This document shows, in pieces, positions 1 through 9,107 of a stretch of 64,000 bases of DNA. The notes beneath the pieces were generated by a model. It saw nothing but the letters and a program-made list of their open reading frames with translations. It was not told the origin of the DNA and searched no databases. The stretch lies in NCBI GenBank assembly GCA_034401795.1, contig CM067367.1:34696880-34760879 (forward strand), given 5' to 3'. Positions within the stretch are counted from its first letter, which is position 1, and every line of letters begins with the position of its first letter. The translations under genes were made by a program, and so were the position numbers. The stretch is from Chaetoderma sp. LZ-2023a. Its lineage: Eukaryota; Mollusca; Caudofoveata; Chaetodermatida; Chaetodermatidae.

Positions 1-313
1 AGATTAGAGCACGGACCACGCTATGCACGTTTATACCGGGACTTGGGTGGGCAATCCTAGCTGTTATAAGACCAGTACCTATAATGTTCTTGTTGAGTGT
101 AGTCCTCGTGTGTATAGGTGCACCGCTGTTGCATTGGATCATTTACGGTTAGGTAGGTATTCCAGTTAACACAGTATTTGCATCATAAAACGAATTTTTT
201 TTTAATCAACGGCCAATGTAAACCGTGAACGGATGAGAAAAATAAGCGCAATAACGAAAGAAAATCGTTAAAATGACTGCTGGTAATATGGAATGAGTAA
301 ATGGTTGACTTAG
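1..313. other. No gene recognised at the left edge
   Basis: No reading frame of coding character, RNA gene or known repeat was recognised. The stretch runs into the G-rich minisatellite that starts at about 314. Confidence 0.4.
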
Positions 314-549
314 GTCGGTGGGTTGGTGGGTGGGTGGGTGGGCGGTAGGTGGGTGGGTGGTTGAGTGGTGGGTGGCTGGTGGATGGGTGGGCGGTGAGTG
401 GGTGGGTGGTGGGTGGTGGGTGGATGGATGGATGGATGGGTTGGGTGGTGGGTAGATGGGTGGGTGGGTGGGTGGGTGGGTGGGTGGCTGAGTGAGTGTG
501 TGAGTGGATGGTGGATGGTGGGTGGTGGGTGGATGGATGGATGGGTGGA
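314..549. repeat. GGTG/GGAT minisatellite, G-quadruplex-prone
   Basis: The plus strand is an imperfect array of GGTG, GGTT and GGAT units, with runs of GGGT repeated four or more times near 335-360 and 460-487. Such runs can form G-quadruplexes. All reading frames on the minus strand become Pro/His/Thr-rich because of the tetranucleotide period. They are artefacts of the repeat and not genes. Confidence 0.9.
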
Positions 550-999
550 GGAGCGCGCCGCATCGCACATCTAATACTTAGGTATGAATTTCTGGGGGAA
601 ATAAGACAACGGTCAATAATCCCCCAGGAATAAATAGCAAAATACTCAACCAGGATGTTGTGCAATTTGAGGGCCATTTTGGGCCTATATGTGACTGTTG
701 CGATATCTAGATAAATTTAGCATATCAATATCCGCATTGTGAAAATTACGTTTATTTAGGCGCAATAGACATGGGTAAAATTAATACACGATAACGCGTT
801 TGGTCATGTTTAGAGATATTGACTTCTAACATGACAGGTGATATTGAATGTCCTTTCTGGCATTAGCTGCGGCACAACACGCGGCGACGCACAATTACTA
901 GATTCGTCTTGACTTCACACAAAAGCTTCACGCAAACCTTGCGTCAATGTAACCACATACTACGCTCCTATGACAGACTTTGTTAACACCGACTTAGCT
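550..999. other. Unannotated spacer
   Basis: No coding exon or recognisable repeat was seen between the minisatellite and the first family B hairpin repeat. Confidence 0.35.
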
Positions 1000-1127
1000 C
1001 TTACCACTCTGATGTCAATATTTTAGACAGCAACATCGTCCACCAAAATTGCTGAAAAATGTACACCAGATTCTTTGCTATTGACAGAGTAAAAGGTGGA
1101 ATATCGGCATCAGAGTGGTAGGGTTAA
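1000..1127. repeat. Family B hairpin repeat, left arm shortened
   Basis: It begins TTACCACTCTGATGTCAATA and ends with the inverted counterpart, CATCAGAGTGGTAGGGTTAA. Inside is the right half of the family B hairpin, GACAGCAACATCGTCCACCA. The left hairpin arm is missing, so the copy cannot fold fully. TTAA-type ends suggest a non-autonomous DNA transposon; that class is an inference. Confidence 0.7.
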
Positions 1128-1380
1128 AATCGTTGTTTCCGTAGGCAACAATAACTTTCACTCAAATTGCTTTTAAAATAGCCAACGTGATTAAGATATA
1201 AGATGTGGTACGTAGTTCATAAAATGGATGGCATGTATGAAGATGCCGACTTGAGCAAATGACCTTGGATCTGTTGTATAAGATTTTTTGCATATATAAT
1301 TGTGATATGTCATCTAAATACAAAATACCGTTTTATTTAACACTGAGCTTTGACATTCAAGAGAGATAAGCGGAAAAGTG

Positions 1381-1452
1381 GTTAAATATTTTGAAACTAA
1401 TTTAACTGCCAGCAAAAGCTCTTATTCGAATTAGTTTCGAAATATTCAACAG
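1381..1452. repeat. Family A hairpin, core lost
   Basis: The outer arms are present (a TTAAATATTTTGAAACTAAT start and an ATTAGTTTCGAAATATTCAA end) around a degenerate centre. The usual GCTGTTGCTGCC tip is absent. Confidence 0.7.
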
Positions 1453-1840
1453 AATGTTCCCCAAGTGGTGATCACATCCTAAAGAAATTGACGTTTCTGT
1501 CGTGTGCGGTTAAAGGGTTAGCAGCGGTTCGATCAATAATATTGTATATTTATATATAGGCCTACGTTCCTGCGCTAACATCACGAATACATCCCTGGGG
1601 GCCTAGCGCACCATAAAGGTGTTTCTTCCCCATATACCTTGTAAAGAGGTCTGTCCGGGTGTAAATATATTCATTCATTGTAAATAAATTCATTCTTGGT
1701 CGGTCGTAAAACCTGTTCTATGCGACCACCTTATCGGACGTTTGACCACGAAAACCATATATAATAGTAAGGCACTTGTATTAACAATATGAGCCCAGAT
1801 GTCTCATACTCTAAATTTTAAGACACTCATACATTGGCCG

Positions 1841-2000
1841 TTGAATATTTTGAAACTAATTTGACTGGGAGATGTTGCGGCCATAGGCAACAACAGCCCC
1901 TAGTCAAATTAGTTTCAAAATAGTGTTTGAATTGAACAGGTGTCTGCTGTTGTTATAGGCAACAGCAGCTTACAGTCAAATGACTTTCCAAATATTCACT
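1841..2000. repeat. Two family A hairpins in tandem
   Basis: A complete hairpin (1841-1922), with arms starting TTGAATATTTTGAAACTAAT and a GATGTTGCGGCC tip, is followed directly by a second, more diverged one. The second has the tip CTGCTGTTGTTATAGGCAAC and an outer arm ending CAAATATTCA. Confidence 0.75.
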
Positions 2001-3200
2001 AGCATTATTCTTACATCAAGAAATATTTTTGGCATTTGGTGTTTCAGATTCCAAATGCATTTTTACGGTAGTGTGTGTCTATTAGGTGGCCGTGCGTGAC
2101 AGGTTCTACGACCGACCAACTACCGCCTTTATGGTACACTTGGCCATTGGCAACTTGTTATAAACACCTACATAGGAGAAAGAACACGAACCCCTCTGGT
2201 CACGCAATACCAGGCCTATAGGCCTAGTTGTCAATACACGCGTTAGTTAATAAGTAATGAACGAGTACATCTGAGAACAGGTGTCGCTATGATGACGTCA
2301 ATGATTACGGGTATGAAATAATCGATCACCATGGAGATGAAACTAATCCAATACGATAGCACAACTCAGATATAACTAACCTCGTGTGTCCAAAACAAAA
2401 TAAAATGTACTGTTGAATATTTTGGATTTAAATTGACCGGAAGCAAAGGCTTCATATATAACAGAACTATTTCTTTCATTGTGTTTAAAATTATACTAAC
2501 TAGCATGTTTATGTTTTTTAGGGTTTTTTGGAAACCACACTTATTTATGAGCTGTATTGTAGATAGAGACGCTGACATTTGGTTCGACATTTTTTCATTT
2601 GCGTTTGGTTCTCTTCCCAGTTGACGCGTTTTTGATTGGTAGATTATTATTTATTGACCAATAAAGATGCCACAGACGCCTTCTCCGGAGAGATCCGATT
2701 TCCATAAAATGACAATCAATACGTCGGAGATATAGAATGATATTATACCGTAGGTGATCGATCACTTGACAGCCGTCGAGATTCCAGTGATATGTTGGGG
2801 TATCCGATGAGGATTGCATTCGGCTTGTAATGGGGCGTGAATGGTAACGTTCAGTGTTGTTGTTTTGCGTGTGTGCTTAGAACTGAATCAATGTTATTAA
2901 GCGTGTTATAAGTTTATTTATGGCCTAATATTAAGTCATATATGAAGATTGTGTTTTAAGACATTATAATACTCTCAATTTTGCCAAATACTATAGCTGT
3001 TATCCTTTTGCTAATATATTTAATATTTTTTGTTGATAAACTACTTAGCTTTAGATAATCGCATCATGAATTACCTCCCTTACAGTACAAGCAACAGTGA
3101 CGTCGCATTGGAATTTACGCGCGATACCGGTATGTGAATGAAAACGGACAAGAAATAATACCGACTTCGAAAATACGTTTTCAATTTAATAAATATTATA
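2001..3200. other. Spacer with weak repeat similarity to 27.1 kb
   Basis: No gene was recognised. About 2390-2550 resembles 27110-27250. Both have a CCAAAACAAAAT start followed by a CACTGTTGAA or TACTGTTGAA motif, and both end near TTTTTGGAAAC and ACTTATTTA. This suggests an old dispersed repeat. Confidence 0.4.
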
Positions 3201-3289
3201 TTGAATATTTTGAAACTAATTTGACTGGGACCTGTTGCTGCCCATGAGAAGCAACAGGTGCCTGTCAAATTCGTTTCAAAATATCCAAC
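3201..3289. repeat. Family A hairpin
   Basis: A near-complete inverted repeat. The left arm is TTGAATATTTTGAAACTAAT, the tip contains CTGTTGCTGCCCATGAG, and the right arm ends TTTCAAAATATCCAAC. Confidence 0.8.
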
Positions 3290-3491
3290 CGCTTATCTGG
3301 AGAGTTACCTTGAAAGTTGAATTCAGGGTATTCGGGGTTGAAGGGGTTAAAGTCATATTAGAGTAATAATACGGAGGATTAACCCTTACAATGATACGCA
3401 TCAAACAAATGAATTTATTTTATCGTCGAAAATGTTTTCTTTAGTCTAATGTTTACAAATTATGCCTAATCCAATCTGTGTTACTGTAATG

Positions 3492-3519
3492 ATCCTATCC
3501 TATCCTATCCTATCCTATA
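3492..3519. repeat. ATCCT pentanucleotide microsatellite
   Basis: About five perfect copies of ATCCT. Confidence 0.9.
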
Positions 3520-3540
3520 CATTAAAAGAGCAAATGTTCT

Positions 3541-3571
3541 AAATATTTTGAAATTAATTTGACTGGATGTC
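3541..3571. repeat. Left half of a family A hairpin
   Basis: Only the left arm is present (AAATATTTTGAAATTAATTT followed by GACTGG). No matching right arm follows. Confidence 0.55.
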
Positions 3572-3904
3572 TTTAAGCAGTCGTTCAAAATTGTTCTCAA
3601 TTGAATATTTCTTATAATGCAAACAAATTGTTCGTATATTTGAAATGTTTGGTTAATTGAGGGCTAAGTCTCATAGATTATTGTAGCTCGGCGCGAGGAT
3701 GTTATAAATGCCGTCGTGTCTCTATAGACAATTCGGAGATGGATTCCCGGTTAGGAATTTCTATATATGGCGCCGCTCGGAATATCGGCTTATATGGTAA
3801 TAAAATAGACAACGATTCGTGATGACAATTACGCTTGTGGAATGGTTTAACACGATTCTGGATTGATAAAGTGATAGGTATTTTGTAATTGTGTAAGGCC
3901 TATC

Positions 3905-4025
3905 TACCACTCCATTTAATAAAGAAATGGGTGAATTCAGTTTTAACTATGCCCCGCCCATCTCTAGCTAAACTCTGCCCACACTTTTCCTGCGTTGGGA
4001 TCGATCGAACCAGGGTTTCTCATAA
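3905..4025 (-). repeat. End block of the long-form family A element
   Basis: It contains AACTATGCCCCGCCCATCTC and GGGATCGATCGAAC. This matches the GC-box end of other long family A copies, in the inverted orientation. The hairpin that should follow is displaced to 4417. The segment between, about 4025-4385, includes a C tract of about 14 bases near 4048 and is not recognised. Confidence 0.55.
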
Positions 4026-4387
4026 GGGTCCTTTTGAGGGTATAGGCCCCCCCCCCCCCAAATGTACCTTGGGACCCGCAAAAGATGTGGTAGTGGGTCT
4101 CATGAGAGGCCTGGAAATATTGCATGATTGTTAAATATGAATTAGTTTTATAGGTTGTTTTTTTTTTTGGCACAAACATGCCCACATAATATAGCAAGGG
4201 GCCCCATAATTCACAACTGTGCACCCATGGTACTCTCTAATCTTAGCATCGATGAGAAAAATGGCATGGGAATCCCAAATTTCAGTTTGGAACCCCCAGA
4301 TTTCAGACTTAGAGCTCTGGATTTCTAGGTACCTTCAAAATGTAGATGTCATGAGAAACACTGGATCGAACACCACACCCTCAGAAT

Positions 4388-4663
4388 CTCAATTTCCAGA
4401 AAACTATACAGGTAAGTTGTTGAATATTTCGAAACTAATTTGACTGGGCGCTGTTGCTGCATATGGCAGCAACAGCACCCAGTCAAATTAGTTTCAAAAT
4501 ATTCAACAGCATGCATATTAAATATTAAAGACATACAATTCGTACAACTTGACGGACTATTAAGCGTTTAAGACGCACTAAATCGCGTCATTCATAACGT
4601 AATTGATTATGACGGCAAGCTACATGCGACGTAGTTGATTATGACGTCATATGATTGACTGAG
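4388..4663 (-). repeat. Long-form family A element with CRE-like sites
   Basis: The hairpin (4418-4507) has the tip GCTGTTGCTGCATATGGCAG and nearly perfect arms. It is followed by ACATACAATTCGTACAACTT and then by a row of CRE-like sites ending TTGATTATGACGTCATATGA. Other copies show the same order in the opposite direction, so this copy is read as minus. Confidence 0.75.
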
Positions 4664-5330
4664 AAAGTAGATTCCTCAATTATCTACTCTTAATTCTCAA
4701 ATTGTATCGCTGCATAATATTTAGTTTCATTGAACCGAAACTTGTTTATTTTTTTACACACATTCGTACCTATAACCCGCCCTAAATGAGCTGAAGTGAT
4801 GTATACCGGTACAGTGATGTATTTCCTATACCTTTCACAACCGCACACCTTTGAGCAAATTTACAAGGCAACCGTAATTTAACCAATCAAATCTCAGTTG
4901 CCATAGAAATTTGTTTCACTAAAAAATTAGTTCAGGCCCTTATATAGCCTTGCATTTTTTTGCTGCATTTGGAAATAGCAATATTTAGTTTGTATACGAG
5001 CTTGACATTCAAAAGCGGTTTTTTTATCGAGTTGATTATTGAACCAACCGTAACTCAACATTCTTAAGTAATGGAATCAGATACTGATATTGTGTTTGAA
5101 TCCAACATTGTCACATCAGAACATAGGTTTATCGATGCTTTAATATATTATGAAAGTATAAGATCACACCGGATGGAAGATCATATTTAAATGTTTACAG
5201 TATCACCTTCCACTACTACCAAGTGATGGGCGTTGGCGTGCAACGCTTACCGCCTTTTTCAAATTTGCAGAGTTCTGTGCATGCTAGATTGCGATACCTG
5301 TAGGTCCATCTTAATTGAGGACTCCCGCTT
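4664..5330. other. Unannotated spacer between inverted family A copies
   Basis: No gene was recognised. The stretch separates two long family A elements in opposite orientation, their CRE ends facing each other. Confidence 0.4.
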
Positions 5331-5333
5331 CTC

Positions 5334-5676
5334 AGTCTATCATATGACGTCATATGCAACTACGTGACGTGTAGACTGACGTCATAATGAAACACGTCAT
5401 TTAATGACTCCATTTAGTCCGTCTTAGATGCTTAATAGTGCGACAAGTTGTACGAATTGTATGTCTTTACTACTTAATGAACATGCTGTTGAATATTTTG
5501 AAACTAATTTGACTGGGCGCTGTTGCTGCCATAGGCAGAAAAAGCACCTAGTCATATTAATTTCAAAATATTCAACAGCTTACCTGCATACTTTTATGGA
5601 AATTGATATTCAGAGTGCAGTGATTGGTCGATCACATAGAGATGCGGCACATAACTAAAACTGGATCCATCCATTA
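5334..5676 (+). repeat. Long-form family A element, full order visible
   Basis: From left to right: CTCAGTCTATCATATGACGT, then two perfect TGACGTCA sites (near 5345 and 5379) with ACGTGACGTG between them and CACGTCATTT after them, then GTACGAATTGTATGTCTTTA. The hairpin lies at 5489-5576. After it come TGGAAATTGATATTCAGAG and TGGTCGATCACA, ending near CTGGATCCATCCATTA. The right stem has a short A-rich lesion (GGCAGAAAAAGC). Confidence 0.75.
5345..5402. promoter_or_regulatory. Cluster of CRE/ATF-like sites in a family A repeat
   Basis: Two palindromic TGACGTCA octamers plus ACGTGACGTG and CACGTCAT half-sites fall within about 60 bp. TGACGTCA is the established CREB/ATF binding octamer. Binding in this organism is not shown. 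Related rows occur at 4582-4660, 7598-7640, 8366-8428, 25950-26033 and 53327-53390. Confidence 0.5.
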
Positions 5677-6274
5677 GGAATACCTTGCACCACAGTGACA
5701 TTTGAAGACTCACACAGTCGCATCGGGTACTGGTTACACTGTTGACATAACAGGGCTTGTCATCCTATGTATTACATCCTAGATCAGAAAAGCCATGTAT
5801 TTTAGCATGCTGTCCTCAGCACACAGATCGTCCTGCAAATATGCCCGGTAAACATGTTGACAGTCAGGTACCGGGCCATATGATGCAACATTTTAACACT
5901 GATTTAGAGTAAACTTTCAGTATTCTTTTTTGCCCAAAAGTAGAAGGATGCCGAGCAGAGATTACCTTTGCGCTGACAATCATTGAGAGAAATTATTCAC
6001 AACCTGCTATCACATCTGTGATGATGACTAATATTGGTACAGTTGTGGATGCACAGCATCGTCTATAACATTTGGAATTTCCTGTTCTTGTGCAAGACTT
6101 GGCTACTTTTATCTGTGCCAGTTATTGTGTGGAATCGTGGTAAAGGAAAGGTAATTTGCGAGAGAAATCTCTCATCAAGTGGCTGTAGAGGCATCTTCCT
6201 GCAAATGGCACATGTGCCGGTGAGTATTTCTGTGAAGGTGTCCAGGCCCAGCTATGGCAGTCGACGAAGAGCGA
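5677..6274. other. Spacer, possible splice donor only
   Basis: No gene was recognised. A good splice-donor match, CCG|GTGAGTATT, occurs at 6219/6220, about 500 bp before an acceptor at 6718. This allows, but does not prove, a 5' untranslated exon for the reading frame at 6754. Confidence 0.3.
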
Positions 6275-6470
6275 TGAATATTTTGAAACTAATTTGACTG
6301 GGCCCAGTCAAACTAGTTTCAAAATATTTAACAGATTACCTTTATAGTTTTCTGGAAATTGATGTTCAGAGAGGTCAGTGATCGAGCGATCCCAACACGA
6401 GCGATGTGTGGGTGGAGCTTAGCTAGTGATGGGCGTGGCATGGCTAAAACTGGAACGGTCCATTGCGGGT
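6275..6470 (+). repeat. Family A element with core-deleted hairpin
   Basis: At 6275-6332 the two arms meet at GACTGGGCCCAGTC. The whole GCTGTTGCTGCC tip is missing, but the base-paired arms are preserved. The usual right flank follows (TTTCTGGAAATTGATGTTCA, the CGATC motif and the GGGCGTGGC end) up to about 6470. Confidence 0.8.
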
Positions 6471-6753
6471 AGAAAGAACACCAGACCTTTGCAATCATTG
6501 GTATTGCTCAGCCCTATGAACATGCCAACAAGATACCAAAATGTGAAGAGCCTTTACATCGCATAACCAATCAGCCAGACACACGCAGTCACACTGTTAT
6601 GTTATTGTCCTTCTGCACCCCAGACGTCGTATCCCTCCAATGGTGGGGTGGGGGTATAGGAGGTGTTAGAATTACTTAAGAGTTAAATGTTAATCTTTGC
6701 TTCTTTGTCTAATTTCAGAGATTGTCCTCTGAGAAGAATTCTAATAACCGGAA

Positions 6754-7512
6754 ATGCCTGCCTTCTGGAGCAAGCTGATATTGCGCGGACATTACAACAC
6801 CCGCTGGAACGGAAGTGGAAACAATAAACAGAAACACAAGCGAAAGAAACCGAAAGAACAGAGTCACGATGAGAATTCCGCAAACGCAAAACTGGAAGCA
6901 AGATATTATCCCAATCATGTAACTTCCGTGGACGATCAGGCTTCTGGTCAATATCAATGTACAAGACCTCGTTTAAGCGGTGTATTTCCAGAACTAAAAA
7001 TTGGTCGATCATCGCGTGGATCCCGAGAACATTCCCCGGATCACTACAGCGTAGCAGACGTCACCGCTACGGATGAGGCAGCCGGAGGTATAAATCATTA
7101 TCTTCCAAAAATAACTCAGAATCTCTCCCTATCGGGACTTCTCGAGGGGAATAAAGAGGAGGATTATTTCCAAAGTTGTCGTTCGGATAACGTTTTGGAT
7201 AACTTCGGTCGACTGACTTCACAGGACGATGACGTTAGTGACGACGATCATGGTGTGTCGCTTAAGCCCTCTTCGGAGCCTGTACGAGTACGTGACGACA
7301 AACTGGACAGCGTGCCTGTTAATGTGGGCGCAGAAGTGCAAGTTATTCGACCATTTACAAACGGTGCTTTGGACGCTTCATATACGGCGGAGGAATATAC
7401 TCATTACGAAGTACCTGTGACGAATACAAGCCAACACACACAAAATGGCGATGAATGGATGTATAATCAAGCAATCCCAGAACAATGGACTGTCGTGGAT
7501 GTGCTTTACTGA
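6754..7512 (+). CDS. Hypothetical protein, possible host exon
   Basis: This is an open frame of 252 residues with no recognised family. It has a basic stretch at residues 25-34 (KQKHKRKKPK), an acidic stretch at about 158-165, and many tyrosines in the last 50 residues (EEYTHYEV, EWMYNQ), ending QWTVVDVLY. No signal peptide or membrane segment is evident. A pyrimidine-rich tract and CAG at 6716-6718 form a good 3' splice site. The frame has a stop (TAA) at 6745, so the ATG at 6754 is the likely start after a spliced 5' untranslated exon. It is non-repetitive and flanked by family A repeats on both sides. It could be a real host coding exon or an old transposon remnant; codon use and complexity favour the former. 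Confidence 0.5.
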   Translation: MPAFWSKLILRGHYNTRWNGSGNNKQKHKRKKPKEQSHDENSANAKLEARYYPNHVTSVDDQASGQYQCTRPRLSGVFPELKIGRSSRGSREHSPDHYSVADVTATDEAAGGINHYLPKITQNLSLSGLLEGNKEEDYFQSCRSDNVLDNFGRLTSQDDDVSDDDHGVSLKPSSEPVRVRDDKLDSVPVNVGAEVQVIRPFTNGALDASYTAEEYTHYEVPVTNTSQHTQNGDEWMYNQAIPEQWTVVDVLY

Positions 7513-7593
7513 ATATAAAGTTCATTGGCTAGCTCTATATACTATCAGTATAGATATAACTTATTCAGGCGGAACTAAAAGTAAACTCAAGTA

Positions 7594-7963
7594 TTTGACG
7601 TCATAATCAAAATACGTCACTTGTTGGCTGACGTGACAATCAAATGATGACAAAAAGTGCCTAGTGGCAAATATTCGACTTAAATGTCGGAATTGTATGT
7701 CTTTTGTGAATTTACAAGTTAAAACAGTCCGTTGAATATTTTGATACTAATTTGACTGAGAGCTGTTGCTGCCATAGTCAGCAACAGCTCCCGATCAATT
7801 TAGTTTCAAAATATTCAGCAATTTAAATGTAGGCCTACAGTTACATTGAAGTTGCGATTTTGGGAACTAAATGTTCAAAAGGTTAAACTCAATTCAAATT
7901 CAAATTAGGCGGAGTATAGATAAAAATGGGCGTGGCATAGCTAGAAATCGATCCATCTATTAC
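7594..7963 (+). repeat. Long-form family A element
   Basis: CRE row at the left (TTTGACGTCATAATCA, then ACGTCACTT and TGACGTGACA). The hairpin is at 7732-7818, with the tip GAGCTGTTGCTGCCATAGTC. The right flank ends with GATAAAAATGGGCGTGGCAT and CGATCCATCTATTA. Confidence 0.75.
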
Positions 7964-8359
7964 GTGTTGCTAAGGAGGTTACTGGAGGACATTGGATGCT
8001 GTGTGTTGAATTTTTCTTGTCAACAGTTTTAATTTTTTTAAAATGATAAAATATACATTTAGATGGAAACAAGTGCAAGAAATATCCCAGTTAATATGTT
8101 CTGAAAATTACTTCGACTTATTCAAGAGCGTTTATATACAATGATTGCCTTAAAATTGAGATATTTGTATCTGATGGATAAACTAGTGATATCTAAATCA
8201 TGTTTAGTCCTACATTGTTAACAGAGGAAATAAGAAACTGTTGTACTTGTTACCTGGCTTTATGCATCGTTGGTTTAACCCTTTAAAACTCAAATTTGCT
8301 TAAAAATAATTTTAAATTTATCATAGAAAATGTACAATTGGCGAATCCTGTTTCTCAGT

Positions 8360-8612
8360 CAATCATATAACGTCATAATCAACTACGTGACGTGTAAGCT
8401 GACGTCATAATCAATTGCGTCACGAATGGCTCAATTTAGTCCGTCTTACACTCAGTCAAATTTCTTTCAAAATATTCAACAGCTTGCCTGTATAGTTTTC
8501 TGGAAATTGAGATTCAGAAAGTTCATTGATCGATCTATCTTAACATGGTCAAAGCGTGGGTGGACCTTAGCTAGAGATGGGCGGGGCATTGCCAAACCTG
8601 TATTCATCAATT
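8360..8612 (+). repeat. Long-form family A element, left hairpin arm deleted
   Basis: The CRE row is well preserved (ACGTCATAATCAACTACGTG, then TGACGTCATAATCAATTGCG). The hairpin keeps only its right arm (CAGTCAAATTTCTTTCAAAA). The right flank then reads TTTCTGGAAATTGAGATTCA and ends in AGAGATGGGCGGGGCATTGC. Confidence 0.7.
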
Positions 8613-8641
8613 GGCCAAAACGATTTCAACAATGGTTTTGG

Positions 8642-8737
8642 GAAATGCCCATTTGCAGACCAAGAATATTATATTTTGAGAATTTACCAGTCATTCCAGT
8701 GGTAAATTCTAAAAAGTATTCTTGGTCTGCAAATGAT
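8642..8737. repeat. Family C hairpin
   Basis: Inverted arms: CATTTGCAGACCAAGAATA with TTTACCAGTCATTCC on the left, and GGTAAATTCT with TATTCTTGGTCTGCAAATG on the right. It abuts the TAG microsatellite at the 3' border of the first LINE. Confidence 0.8.
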
Positions 8738-8748
8738 TATGTCCCTTG

Positions 8749-8815
<67 letters not shown>

Positions 8816-8828
8816 AAGAAGAAGAAGA
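8749..8828. repeat. TAG then GAA trinucleotide microsatellite
   Basis: About 22 TAG units are followed by GAA units. It sits exactly at the 3' border of the minus-strand Tx1-like element and reads CTT/CTA in the element's sense. Confidence 0.9.
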
Positions 8829-9107
8829 CTTTTCATGGTACTTTATTAACAATTTATCAGGAAGATATCACATGTTCACATTAAATATACCAAATTTGAA
8901 ATGTTATAGATTATGCTGTTAAGAAACAAAAATTAAAATACAACGTATCATATTGCTAAAGGAAAATGCACAATATAAATAAAAAATTAAATATCTTCAT
9001 GACTAGATCTAAAGGTTTTTAATAGAAAGACACAATAAAATACATCAGCTTTAACAACTGTCATCATACTCCAAAACAAGGTACAAACAACGAATTAAAA
9101 CACACAG

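Noticed and set aside
183-677. Long Pro/His/Thr-rich minus-strand frames
   Set aside because: They are produced by the GGTG minisatellite; three overlapping frames look the same, so no protein is supported.
6034-6219. Frame ending at a good splice donor, as a coding exon of the 6754 gene
   Set aside because: Its phase would run into a stop after splicing to 6719, and the sequence lacks coding character; at most it is a 5' untranslated exon.
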